NCBI RefSeq assembly: GCF_000970675.1
Contig: NZ_LAJA01000007.1
Span: forward strand, 186,001 to 250,000
DNA: 64,000 nt
From: Domibacillus tundrae
GTDB taxonomy: Bacteria > Bacillota > Bacilli > Bacillales > Domibacillaceae
Direction: 5' to 3'
Position numbers and translations under genes: made by a program. This document shows, piece by piece, positions 42,093 through 50,786 of the stretch. Below the pieces are notes generated by a model. That model saw only the letters and a program-made list of their open reading frames with translations. It was not told where the DNA came from and made no database searches. How positions within the stretch are numbered: the stretch's first letter is position 1; each line of letters starts with the position of its first letter.

Positions 42093-42920
42093 TTATTTTC
42101 CGCCGGTAAAAGAAATACCTTTAATGAAATAGCGGTTAAAGAATCCGTAGAGAATCAGGACCGGCAATGTAAAGACCATCGAAGCGGCCATAATGTAATT
42201 CCAATAGCTGATGTACTGCCCTTTAAACGTATTCAATCCGACCGGAAGCGTAAACATCTCTGCATTGGTCATGATGATAAGTGGGCGCATAAAGTCATTC
42301 CAGAAGCCCATAAAGACGAAAATCGCTTGAGCGGACAGCGCTGGAACCGCCAATGGCAGCACGATCCGGAAAAACAAGCCGATTCTGGTCAAGCCGTCGA
42401 TTTCCGCTGCTTCCTCCACTTCTTTCGGGAAGTTAATAAAGAACTGGCGCATCATAAAAATAAAGGTCGCATTAATCATGCCCGGCACAATAATACCCTG
42501 ATAGCTGTTCAGCCAGCCAAATTCTTTCAAGATCAAGTAATTAGGCACGAGCGTGACTTGCATCGGAATCATGAGAACAGCCAAAATGATGATGAACAGC
42601 GGCTTTTTCCCCGGAAAGGACAGCCGTGCAAGCGCATAACCCGCCATTGAATTAAAAATCAGATTCAATGCTGTGCCAACGACGGCAATGAAGGCGCTGT
42701 TAAACAGCCAGCGTGTAAACAGTTCTTCCCGAATGAAAATCTGTTTATAGTTGTCAAATGTAAATTCTTTCGGGATAAAGCTGATGCCCCCGTTCACGAT
42801 CTCTCCTAATGTTTTAAAAGAGGAAGAGAGCGCCCATAAAAAAGGAATGAGCGTGACAACAGCGTATAGAATCAATATCGCATATAGGATCATTTTGCCG
42901 ATCGACATCGATTTTTTCAT
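42093..42920 (-). CDS. Carbohydrate ABC transporter permease, MalG type
   Basis: 275 residues, six helices, with the EAA loop EEAAEIDGLTRIGLFFRIVLP that contacts the ATPase. Last gene of the LacI-controlled operon, 15 bp after the other permease. No ATPase gene follows. Confidence 0.93.
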   Translation of the reverse strand: MKKSMSIGKMILYAILILYAVVTLIPFLWALSSSFKTLGEIVNGGISFIPKEFTFDNYKQIFIREELFTRWLFNSAFIAVVGTALNLIFNSMAGYALARLSFPGKKPLFIIILAVLMIPMQVTLVPNYLILKEFGWLNSYQGIIVPGMINATFIFMMRQFFINFPKEVEEAAEIDGLTRIGLFFRIVLPLAVPALSAQAIFVFMGFWNDFMRPLIIMTNAEMFTLPVGLNTFKGQYISYWNYIMAASMVFTLPVLILYGFFNRYFIKGISFTGGK

Positions 42921-42935
42921 TTTTATCTCTCCTCC

Positions 42936-43835
42936 TTAATAAAGGGATTCTTCTTTTGAAAATTTCCGCTGCAGCAGTGTAGCAATTAAAATGACAATGG
43001 CCAGCAAAAAGGCCAGTGCCGCTGCATAGCCCATCGTTCCCATGCTCTTAAATGCATATTGATAAATTAATAGAACAACAGTTAGTGTAGAATTATCCGG
43101 CCCACCGGAACCTGCCGAGAAAATATACGACTGGTCAAACAGCTGAAAGGTGCCAATTAACCCCATAATAAAGACGAAAGAGGTGATCGGCCGAAGCTGC
43201 GGTACGGTAATGTACCAGAACTTTTTAATCGGCCCTGCTCCGTCAAGCTCTGCCGCCTCATAAAGCGAATCCGGGATACCTTGAAGTGCAGCTAAATAAA
43301 TGACCATGAAAAATGGAGCAGTCGACCAAATATTCATGACCATAATCGCAGCAAGCGCAACTTGCGGATCACCGAGAAAATTGTACGTCGGAAGACCAAG
43401 TGTATCGAGCATAAAGTTAACAAGCCCTTCCTTGTTGTACATCCACATGAAAATAAGTGTGAGCACAGCGGAGGATGTCAAGGTCGGAAGAAAGTAGACA
43501 ATGCGGAAAAACTTTTCGCCTTTTAAACCCGCGTTTAACGTAGCAGCAAGCACAATTGCAAGGAATGTCTGAGTGGGTACGACGATGATCACGTATTTAA
43601 ATGTGTTCCACACCGCAATTTTCGCACGTTCATCGTCGAAGACGCGTGAATAGTTATCGAGCCCAACAAATTGATAGCTTGTTCCGCCAAGCAGCTCTAC
43701 TTTATGAAAAGATAAAAAAATCGCGTAAAGAATCGGTCCTAAAATGAACAAGAGCAATACAAAAATCGTTGGGCTCATAAAAAAATAACCTTGTCCGATT
43801 TCACGCCATTTCTTCGCCGATATCGTCCGTTTCAA
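42936..43835 (-). CDS. Carbohydrate ABC transporter permease, MalF type
   Basis: 299 residues, six to seven helices. EAA loop YEAAELDGAGPIKKFWYITV is present. Pairs with the MalG-type permease to form the channel for an oligosaccharide. Confidence 0.93.
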   Translation of the reverse strand: MKRTISAKKWREIGQGYFFMSPTIFVLLLFILGPILYAIFLSFHKVELLGGTSYQFVGLDNYSRVFDDERAKIAVWNTFKYVIIVVPTQTFLAIVLAATLNAGLKGEKFFRIVYFLPTLTSSAVLTLIFMWMYNKEGLVNFMLDTLGLPTYNFLGDPQVALAAIMVMNIWSTAPFFMVIYLAALQGIPDSLYEAAELDGAGPIKKFWYITVPQLRPITSFVFIMGLIGTFQLFDQSYIFSAGSGGPDNSTLTVVLLIYQYAFKSMGTMGYAAALAFLLAIVILIATLLQRKFSKEESLY

Positions 43836-43888
43836 TGTGAGTCATCTCCTTAAGGATCAAGCGGACCGCCAAGGCAGTCCGCTCAATC

Positions 43889-45154
43889 TTATTGATTCGC
43901 GTCAATTTCGCTGTTCGCCTGATCTTCCGCTGCTTTTAGCGCCTCATCAAGCGGCTGGTCTCCTAAAAACGCACTGACAAATTGATTGTTAAAGTTATTT
44001 GTAATAATTGGTAGATTTGTTCCGTTTGCCCATACCGTTGCATAGCTTGCGCCGGTCACGATCGGTCCGCGCAATTCATCCTGGTCATAGCCAAGTTTTT
44101 CTGCGACAGACTTACGTGTTGGAAGAGCGAATCCTTTGCTTGTCCACGTCTCCATTCCTTCTTTTCCAGTCAAGTACCCAATCAGCTTCCACGATGCTTC
44201 TTTTTGCTGGGATTCTTTATTCATGACATACGATACAGTGTAGGCCATCGTCGCTTTTTCCCCTTTAATGGCCGGTACTTCGGCTGTGCCGTACTCAATG
44301 TCCGGGAATGTTTCTTCCATAAACGGAATCGCCCAGTTTCCTTCAATCACCATCGCTGCTTTTCCTTGACCAAACATTTCGGCACCCCACGATGCACCGA
44401 CTTCTTTCGGTTCCGCAGCGGATTTATCCACATTATGCATATCAATAACCGGCTGAATGGCTTCCACTACTTTCGAATCAGCAAAGCTAGCACGGTCATC
44501 TGTCACGATGCTGCCGCCCGATGATTCCGCGAGGAAATACTGACGCGCTAGTTCAGGAGCTACTCCATAACCGTATACGCCATCTTTCGTCAGCTTTTTC
44601 GCAGCCGCGCGAAATTCTTCCCACGTTTGCGGCACTTCTACGCCGGCATCGGCAAGCATTTGTTTATTGTAAAATAACGCAAGTGTCGAAAAGTCTTTCG
44701 GGAATCCATACGTGGCGCCATCTTTTTGGAAAGCTTCTAACAACGGCTTTTCAAAATCCGCCGTATCAAATTCATCCGTCACATACTCATCAAGTGGTTC
44801 GAGGACGCCTGTTTCAATGAGGGCAGGCGCTTCAAAGGCATCCAGATAAAAGACATCCGGACCTTCTCCGCCGATCAGGCGGGTTTTCATGACATCCATG
44901 TATTGATCCGCAATGACTTCATGCTTTACATCAATATCAGGATTTTTCGCTTCAAAGTCATCCAATGTTTGCTGCAAAAGCTCCTGCTCCTGCGGATTGC
45001 CGCCCCAGCCAGCTAATGTGACCGTCACTTTTTCTCCATCTCCGCCTGATGATCCTTGATCAGATGATTCCCCGTTATCGCCGCTGCATCCCGCCAATAC
45101 GCTTCCTGCTAAAAGTGTCGACATTGTTAAACCAGCAAACCATTTCTTTTTCAT
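43889..45154 (-). CDS. Sugar-binding lipoprotein of the ABC transporter
   Basis: 421 residues; lipobox VLAGC with Cys23 and a Gly/Ser/Asp-rich linker behind it. Cluster-B binding protein features: VTVTLAGWGGNPQEQELLQQ, FYLDAFEAPALIE, YGFPKDFSTLALFYNKQML. It would capture an oligosaccharide, probably an alpha-glucan or related sugar given the neighbouring debranching enzyme. Confidence 0.93.
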   Translation of the reverse strand: MKKKWFAGLTMSTLLAGSVLAGCSGDNGESSDQGSSGGDGEKVTVTLAGWGGNPQEQELLQQTLDDFEAKNPDIDVKHEVIADQYMDVMKTRLIGGEGPDVFYLDAFEAPALIETGVLEPLDEYVTDEFDTADFEKPLLEAFQKDGATYGFPKDFSTLALFYNKQMLADAGVEVPQTWEEFRAAAKKLTKDGVYGYGVAPELARQYFLAESSGGSIVTDDRASFADSKVVEAIQPVIDMHNVDKSAAEPKEVGASWGAEMFGQGKAAMVIEGNWAIPFMEETFPDIEYGTAEVPAIKGEKATMAYTVSYVMNKESQQKEASWKLIGYLTGKEGMETWTSKGFALPTRKSVAEKLGYDQDELRGPIVTGASYATVWANGTNLPIITNNFNNQFVSAFLGDQPLDEALKAAEDQANSEIDANQ

Positions 45155-45187
45155 GTGTGGTTCCTCCCCTAATGGTTAAATAGATTT

Positions 45188-47305
45188 TTAGTTGGATGAA
45201 ATACGCATTGCTTCTTCTGTCATCATGACTTCACAACCGGTTGTATTTTCTTGAATCTTAACTTTGATGACGCCGTTTTTTCGGTAGATGGAAACAGACA
45301 GCTTTCCTTCGCCAATTTGCATGTCATTCACATGTAAATAGTCCATGCCAGGCAGTAAAAGAGGGTGCAGTGAAATCTGCTTATTTGGTACGTCCGGAAA
45401 CAGTCCTAAAAGTGACTGGATAAAGACAAGCGGCGTGCCGGCCGCCCATGCTTGTGGCGAGCAGGCAACCGGGTATTTAACAGCCGGGCCAATTTCTTTT
45501 GAATACCCGCAAAATAGTTCAGGCAGACGGCTGTACTCAAAATGCTTGGAAGCCTCAATCAATCCGCCGATCACTTTTGTTATTGCTTCCGGCTGACGCA
45601 TTTTGCTGAGACCAAATAAAATCATGCTGTTATCATGCGGCCAGACACTGCCATCGTGATAGCTCATCGGATTGTATCCCGCTTCTCCTTCCGCCATCGT
45701 CCGAATGCCGTACCCAGAAAACAACAGCGATGAAGTAAGCGTTTTCGAAACTTGATCGAGCCGGTCTCCTTCCACAAGCCCCGACCAGAGCGTATGTCCA
45801 GGGTTCGATGTGATGGTACCCACTTGTTTTTTGTCAGCGTCTAATGCGATCGCATAATAACCGGCATCATCCATCCAAAATGCTTCATTATATGCTTCTT
45901 TTAACTGTTGTGCTTGTTCCCGGAGCTGCTTCGCTTTTTCAGTTTCTCTGTTTTGTTCAAACAATTCAGCTAATCCTGTTTTGGCCTGGTATATATATCC
46001 TTGTACTTCACTGAGAGCAATTGGTGAAGCCGCATAATCACCGTTGCGGTGTACAATTGAGTCGCCTGAATCTTTCCATCCTTGATTCGCGATGCCTTTT
46101 TCTGACTCCTGGTGATATTCAACGAAGCCATCGCCGTCCCGGTCTCCGTATTGATCGATCCACTGAAGTGCCGCTTCCACATTGGGAGACAATTCTTTGA
46201 ATAGCGCCTGGTCGCCGGTCCATTTCACATATTCCACCAGCAGCATCAAAAAGAGCGGTGTCGCGTCAACGGTGCCATAATACGGCGTGAATGGAACCTG
46301 GTTTGTATTCGCCAGTTCACCGTAACGGATTTCGTGCATAATTTTGCCCGGCTGCTCATCACGCCATGGATCATTTTTCGTTCCTTGGTAATGGGCCATC
46401 GTCCGAAGTGTTCCTTTTGCCACATCCGATGCAAATGGCAGCAGCTGCAAGGCGGCAATGATACTGTCACGGCCAAACGGAACACCAAACCATGGCAGCC
46501 CCGCGACAGGAAAACGGCCAAAGCCGACGTCCGTCATTAAGACTCGCAAATCCGCCGTTCCTCTTTGAATGAGTTCATTGAAAGCGGGCATGCCGGTCTC
46601 AAATTTTGGCAGCGCTTTATTCCATGATTCATGAGAAGCTTTCAATTCGTTCCATGCTGTCTGACGATCGACCGGCGCAAAGTTTTCTTCCCCAATGAGC
46701 GGCTGAATCATCAATGTAATGGTGCGGGAATGCCCGTGTTCAAGCGTAATATCATAATGCAAACTATCCTTCGTTGCTTTCGACGGCGCTTCATTCCATT
46801 GAACACGTGTGCGGCGTTTTATGTTATCTGCTCCGTCATAATGAAATTCAAGCGCCTCATCTGTCAATTCAGCCGGCCGGGCCGAACCGATTTCTCCGTA
46901 CTGAAAACCGCGGGCGATAAACATATCTGTAAAATCAGCGTCAAGATGCAGGCTGATTTCAAATGACACTTCTTTCGGAAAAAAGCTGGCAGCCGTAATC
47001 ATTTCATACAGTACGCCATTTGCGATAAAGCGCTCTCTTTTCAGTTCAATCGATTCTCTCCATAAAATCAGGTCGCCGTTTTGCTCCTGGTGCGGATTTG
47101 TCAATAATATAACCGATCGCACATTTTCTGCTCCGCTTGAATGAAGCGCAATGGGTTCTTCTCCATTAATTTTTAGTTCAAGCTGGCTAAGCATCCGCGT
47201 GTCTTTCGTATAAAGCCCCAGTTCGTACGGATGGTTAGAAGTAATATCTCCTTTTTCATCCGTCAGCAAAAATAAATCATTTTCTTTTAAAACCCGATAA
47301 GTCAA
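45188..47305 (-). CDS. Amylo-alpha-1,6-glucosidase / glycogen-debranching-type enzyme
   Basis: About 705 residues; TTG at 47305 is preferred because GAGGAGA lies 10 nt upstream, though a GTG nearby is possible. An N-terminal beta-sandwich of the bacterial debranching type (LTDEKGDITSNHPYELGLYT) precedes an (alpha/alpha)6 barrel with GLPWFGVPFGRDSI, QGWKDSGDSI and YHDGSVWPHDNSMI. No signal peptide, so it acts on imported sugar in the cytoplasm. An operator lies directly upstream. Confidence 0.9.
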   Translation of the reverse strand: MTYRVLKENDLFLLTDEKGDITSNHPYELGLYTKDTRMLSQLELKINGEEPIALHSSGAENVRSVILLTNPHQEQNGDLILWRESIELKRERFIANGVLYEMITAASFFPKEVSFEISLHLDADFTDMFIARGFQYGEIGSARPAELTDEALEFHYDGADNIKRRTRVQWNEAPSKATKDSLHYDITLEHGHSRTITLMIQPLIGEENFAPVDRQTAWNELKASHESWNKALPKFETGMPAFNELIQRGTADLRVLMTDVGFGRFPVAGLPWFGVPFGRDSIIAALQLLPFASDVAKGTLRTMAHYQGTKNDPWRDEQPGKIMHEIRYGELANTNQVPFTPYYGTVDATPLFLMLLVEYVKWTGDQALFKELSPNVEAALQWIDQYGDRDGDGFVEYHQESEKGIANQGWKDSGDSIVHRNGDYAASPIALSEVQGYIYQAKTGLAELFEQNRETEKAKQLREQAQQLKEAYNEAFWMDDAGYYAIALDADKKQVGTITSNPGHTLWSGLVEGDRLDQVSKTLTSSLLFSGYGIRTMAEGEAGYNPMSYHDGSVWPHDNSMILFGLSKMRQPEAITKVIGGLIEASKHFEYSRLPELFCGYSKEIGPAVKYPVACSPQAWAAGTPLVFIQSLLGLFPDVPNKQISLHPLLLPGMDYLHVNDMQIGEGKLSVSIYRKNGVIKVKIQENTTGCEVMMTEEAMRISSN

Positions 47306-47333
47306 TTTTCCCACTCTCCTCTGACACAATAAC

Positions 47334-47347
47334 CCGAAACGTTTCGG
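47334..47347. promoter_or_regulatory. LacI-type operator upstream of the debranching enzyme gene
   Basis: Perfect 14-bp palindrome CCGAAACGTTTCGG with the central CG typical of LacI/GalR operators. It lies between the regulator's stop and the enzyme's start, close enough to block initiation. Confidence 0.8.
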
Positions 47348-47370
47348 ATTTTGATAAAAAAGAATGTCCG

Positions 47371-48411
47371 CTACTTATGCGAACGTTTTTCCTTTACTTT
47401 TTTGCATGACTGCCGCTCTTGCAGCGTGTGTTCCATAATAATGTGTTTTGCCACGCTTTCGTTTTTCAATATAGAAATGAGCTGCTTGGCCGCTTCCTGC
47501 CCTAATCCGTACATATTTTGGGCGATTGTCGTCAATTCCGGCTGTACGTATGATGATAACAAAATATCATCAAACCCGATCAGCGACACATCATTTGGAA
47601 TTTGTCTTCCGGAAGCATGTATCTCTTTGATTGCGCCGATTGCCATCAAATCACTGGCGCAAAACAAAGCAGTGATTTCCGGATTTTGCTCCAGCAGTTT
47701 GAGAGCTGCTCTGCCTCCTGCTCCTTCTTCGAATTTACCGTTTCCTGTATATTCCAGACAGAAAGGAATGCCCGCTTTTTGCAACGCCGACTGATACCCT
47801 TCCAGCCGATGCCTGCTGACAAACGCGAATTCATGGCCGTTTACAAATCCAATATGCCGATGTCCGAGCGAAATCAAATAACTGACGGCTTCTTCGGCTC
47901 CTTTTCGGTTATCAATCGAAACAGAACCCACATGCTCACTTGTCACCGGTATATCAATGAATACACACGGAATATTGCTGTCAACCACTTCCTGCAAGTA
48001 CGGATCATCTGTCCGGATCCCCTGCACAATAACGCCATCTACGCGCCTCTCCATACAAAGTTCCCGATACGTTTTTTCCCGCTGCTTGGATGAGGTTGTA
48101 TTAAACAAAATCAGATCATAATCAGTAGACGCAACATACTCATTAATACCGGTCATCACTTCCGCAAAGAAATTGTCTTTTACACTTTCCCGTGTGAATC
48201 CGGAAACAAGCAGGCCAATCGTCTTTGACTGATTCATCACAAGGCTTCGCGCAATCGAATTTGGTGAATAGTTTAATTCTTTTGATGCCCGAATAATGCG
48301 CTGGCGTGTTTGCTCATTGACATCTCCATAGCCGTTCAGAGCGCGGGAAACCGTCGTAACAGAAACACCAACGTGTTTTGCGATATCTTTAATTGTGGTC
48401 ATTTCCCTCAC
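47371..48411 (-). CDS. LacI-family transcriptional regulator
   Basis: 346 residues. Helix-turn-helix TIKDIAKHVGVSVTTVSRAL at the N-terminus, hinge helix SPNSIARSLV, and a periplasmic-binding-like effector domain (GLLVSGFTRESVKDNFFAEV). Two matching operators sit upstream of it and downstream before the enzyme gene, indicating autoregulation and control of the operon. Confidence 0.95.
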   Translation of the reverse strand: MREMTTIKDIAKHVGVSVTTVSRALNGYGDVNEQTRQRIIRASKELNYSPNSIARSLVMNQSKTIGLLVSGFTRESVKDNFFAEVMTGINEYVASTDYDLILFNTTSSKQREKTYRELCMERRVDGVIVQGIRTDDPYLQEVVDSNIPCVFIDIPVTSEHVGSVSIDNRKGAEEAVSYLISLGHRHIGFVNGHEFAFVSRHRLEGYQSALQKAGIPFCLEYTGNGKFEEGAGGRAALKLLEQNPEITALFCASDLMAIGAIKEIHASGRQIPNDVSLIGFDDILLSSYVQPELTTIAQNMYGLGQEAAKQLISILKNESVAKHIIMEHTLQERQSCKKVKEKRSHK

Positions 48412-48433
48412 TCCATTATGTTACAAACTCAAT

Positions 48434-48447
48434 CCGAAACGTTTTGG
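48434..48447. promoter_or_regulatory. LacI-type operator upstream of the regulator gene
   Basis: CCGAAACGTTTTGG, one mismatch from the perfect palindrome at 47334. About 1.1 kb separates the two sites, so looping is possible. Confidence 0.75.
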
Positions 48448-48540
48448 ATGTTGTTAAAAAGGATATTACACTAATTTGTTACCGTTTACAATAATATTTG
48501 AAATTTTTTATTTTTTCTATAAAACAGATTTATGTCCATA

Positions 48541-48571
48541 AAAAAAGGCCGCTGCTAGTTCGCAGCTGCCT
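48541..48571 (-). terminator. Terminator of the cupin gene
   Basis: Stem GGCAGCTGCG / CAGCGGCC with seven T on the minus strand; overlaps the gene end. Confidence 0.8.
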
Positions 48572-49064
48572 TCCATTGATGGAGCAGTGGTCCGTCACTC
48601 CCGAAAACCGGATCGGTATCTGGAACCGAGACATTCGCGATTTCACTGAGCGACTCGGCCCGTACATCCGGATCCCGTTTTTTCAAGTTTGGACTTTTCC
48701 CGTCCGGATATGCGCCGACAACCGAAAAGTCCGGGCTTTGTTTGAGCCGTTTATGACCTGTCCCAGCTGGCAGCACAATGACGTCGCCCGTCTTTAATTC
48801 CAGCTGCTCGCCCTGTTCGCCGCCAATCAGCACGACCGCAGTCCCTGAGTTTATTCCGAGCACTTCATGCGTGTTCGTATGATAATGATGATAGTCAAAT
48901 ACACCGTTTACCCAGCTGTTTGTCCAGCCATTCCGGTTAAACACCGGTTCAATATCATTGGGATTGTCCGCAAATACCCCGGCATAAACAACCACCGGCA
49001 GCTTCGCGTTATTGGGAATCTCACCATCATCTTTAAACTGAAAAGAAGAAATGTTCGAATTCAT
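48555..49064 (-). CDS. Cupin-domain protein, YjlB-like
   Basis: 169 residues, single cupin barrel. Metal-site motif 1 is HHYHTNTHEVLGINSG, motif 2 is GDVIVLPAGTGHKRL. Length and motifs resemble B. subtilis YjlB. Substrate unknown. Confidence 0.85.
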   Translation of the reverse strand: MNSNISSFQFKDDGEIPNNAKLPVVVYAGVFADNPNDIEPVFNRNGWTNSWVNGVFDYHHYHTNTHEVLGINSGTAVVLIGGEQGEQLELKTGDVIVLPAGTGHKRLKQSPDFSVVGAYPDGKSPNLKKRDPDVRAESLSEIANVSVPDTDPVFGSDGPLLHQWKAAAN

Positions 49065-49132
49065 TCGTACCCGCTCCTTTTTGTTTAACGTAACAGTTTG
49101 TTATACCCAGATGCGGGACCGATACTCATTTT

Positions 49133-49522
49133 TCATAAAAATGATGGCTGTGTAACATGAATCGCATCTTGCCCGACACATTTCTTTCCATCACCAAAAC
49201 AAAGCTTCGTTTCAAAATAATAACGGCTTCCCTCCATTTGAGCCGGAAGCTGAAATGAAAATGGGATACGTTTCGATGTATTTGGCGGAATTTGTTCTGA
49301 CATAAAAATCATAATTGCATCTGCGGCCGGTGACTGCGCTGCAGCACTTTCCGTCACCAAATCGCATTCGAGGCGGCTTAATTTTTGCTCAAACAGCCCG
49401 CCTTTTATAATAAAAGAACCCGTCACTTTTTCACCGGGAAAAAATTCGTTTTTATCCAGCAACAAATCGATATGCAGTGAGCCAATACGACCTTTGACCT
49501 CACTCATTAACTTATTCAACAT
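49133..49522 (-). CDS. Spo0M-like arrestin-fold sporulation protein (short form)
   Basis: 129 residues, about half the length of Spo0M (roughly 258). LDKNEFFPGEKVTGSFIIKG and IPFSFQLPAQM match the N-terminal arrestin-like domain. The C-terminal interaction half is absent, yet stop and start look regular, so this may be a natural short paralogue. Confidence 0.8.
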   Translation of the reverse strand: MLNKLMSEVKGRIGSLHIDLLLDKNEFFPGEKVTGSFIIKGGLFEQKLSRLECDLVTESAAAQSPAADAIMIFMSEQIPPNTSKRIPFSFQLPAQMEGSRYYFETKLCFGDGKKCVGQDAIHVTQPSFL

Positions 49523-49759
49523 ACCTGGCTGTTCCCTCCATTGCTTGAAAATAAATATTGGCGTAATCGCCTGATAAACACGTACTATACGCCCGTTTTG
49601 ACGATTTGTAAAGAGGAAGAGAAAAAATTATATTGCTAAAAAATTATAAGCATTATCGTTAATGAACAATCTGTTAAAAAAAGCGCTTGTAACCATGATT
49701 CCTCCTGCATGAAAATCATGTTTTTCCACACGCTACTTATACGGAAATGGAGGTGTTTG

Positions 49760-49906
49760 ATGATGGAGAAGGTGCAAAATACAGGACAGCGTATTCAAGA
49801 AACGGCAGATGAATTAATGAAGCAAGGTGTGCCGCCAAAAGCCGCTGCCTTCGCTGCTTCCATGGGTTTTTTACGAGAGCTGCAAAAAACAACAAACAAA
49901 AGGTAA
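49760..49906 (+). CDS. Small hypothetical protein, 48 aa
   Basis: ATG at 49760 with GGAGGTG upstream. The sequence MMEKVQNTGQRIQETADELM leads into KQGVPPKAAAFAASMGFLRE. It forms a probable two-helix unit with a Pro-Pro turn. Not recognised; the ribosome binding site and composition make it credible. Confidence 0.65.
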   Translation: MMEKVQNTGQRIQETADELMKQGVPPKAAAFAASMGFLRELQKTTNKR

Positions 49907-50252
49907 CGGGCAAAATGGAAAAATAACTTTTCTAACAAAATGTATATTTATTGGAAGTAACATTTGTTTTTATACTGAATTGGAATAAATTTATTTCTTT
50001 GAGATTACGATCGTGCAGTGGAAATAACAATCGTTTTAAAAGAAATTTTCCGCCCGGCTGCACCACACCGCGGCAAGTCGTGTCCCATGCACCCGGGATT
50101 CTCCGGGCTTTTCATCGAGCTGTAGCGGGCGTGCTATGGCACAAATGCCATCTTCCGCGCTTACAGCTTAATGAAAAGCGGCACGTATTTGCTGCGGGCT
50201 GGACACGTCGGCGGTCATAAAAGACCTTCGCATGGAAATAAACAGCAGTCAA
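49907..50252. other. Intergenic region holding a structured element
   Basis: About 345 bp without a gene. The centre (50052-50207) is far richer in GC than its flanks and folds strongly; see the separate entry. Confidence 0.6.
50052..50207. ncRNA. Candidate structured RNA with pseudoknot potential
   Basis: Read on the plus strand. Long hairpin 50108-50178: CTTTTCAT / ATGAAAAG, AGCTGTA / TACAGCT, GCGG / CCGC, ATGGCA / TGCCAT with CAAA loop, 25 bp in all. Abutting it, CCCGG / CCGGG forms a hairpin at 50092-50107. Outside, 50068-50076 pairs with 50189-50197 (9 bp, one G-T), and CGTGTCC (50079-50085) pairs with GGACACG (50201-50207), which crosses the former. I recognise no known RNA class, and strand is uncertain. 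Confidence 0.5.
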
Positions 50253-50447
50253 TCAGGCGTTTTTCCTGAATGCCCTTGCTTCCGCATACACCGCACATTT
50301 AGAACAAACGCTTCTCTTTCGATTTTTTTGATTCACTTGAAATAGCGGTTCACCTTTCGTTTTGCACAAAGCGCATTTAGACTTGGCCAGCCGATCCACC
50401 ACACGATATCTAATAGATTGTAAATATGTAAGGTTGCTTGTTTTCAT
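50253..50447 (-). CDS. Small zinc-ribbon-like protein, 64 aa
   Basis: ATG at 50447 after GGGAGG. CALCKTKG and CSKCAVYAEA give two Cys-x2-Cys pairs 24 residues apart, a likely zinc site, in a basic protein. Function unknown; RNA or DNA binding is possible. Confidence 0.7.
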   Translation of the reverse strand: MKTSNLTYLQSIRYRVVDRLAKSKCALCKTKGEPLFQVNQKNRKRSVCSKCAVYAEARAFRKNA

Positions 50448-50525
50448 AATGACCATCCTCCCTTTTTCTATAATTTCGATAGAATAAGAGATATTTCCTG
50501 TAAAAATCGTTCATCAAATCACGAC

Positions 50526-50560
50526 AAAAAACGCGGTCACACGGATACATGGATCGCGCT
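50526..50560. terminator. Terminator-like hairpin
   Basis: Arms AACGCG / CGCGCTT with A and T runs on both sides; position suits the end of the repeat-bearing region. Confidence 0.5.
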
Positions 50561-50604
50561 TTTTTCGAAAAAATTCAAATATTAATTTGTAAGGATCAAA
50601 TGCT

Positions 50605-50758
50605 AAGAACGCGACGTCCTGTCGCAACGCATTTGTGACCTGCTTTGTGCAGGCCCAAGAACGCGACGTCCTGTCACAACGCATTTGTGACCTGCTTCGT
50701 GCAGGCCCAAGAACGCGGCGTCCTGCTGCAAGCATTCGTGACCTGCTTCGTGCAGGTC
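50605..50758. repeat. Three tandem 52-bp repeats
   Basis: Units start at 50605, 50657 and 50709 with AAGAACGCGACGTCCTGTCG. Each includes GCGAC...GTCGC and GACCTGC...GCAGG inverted repeats, so each unit can form two small hairpins. Copy 3 is shorter and diverged. The array lies just past the 3' end of the MocR gene. Confidence 0.9.
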
Positions 50759-50786
50759 TTTGGGAGCCCTTTGCTTTCGAGGCTTT

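Noticed and set aside
50605-50758. Possible CRISPR array
   Set aside because: The units are contiguous 52-bp tandem repeats without unique spacers, and no cas genes are nearby.
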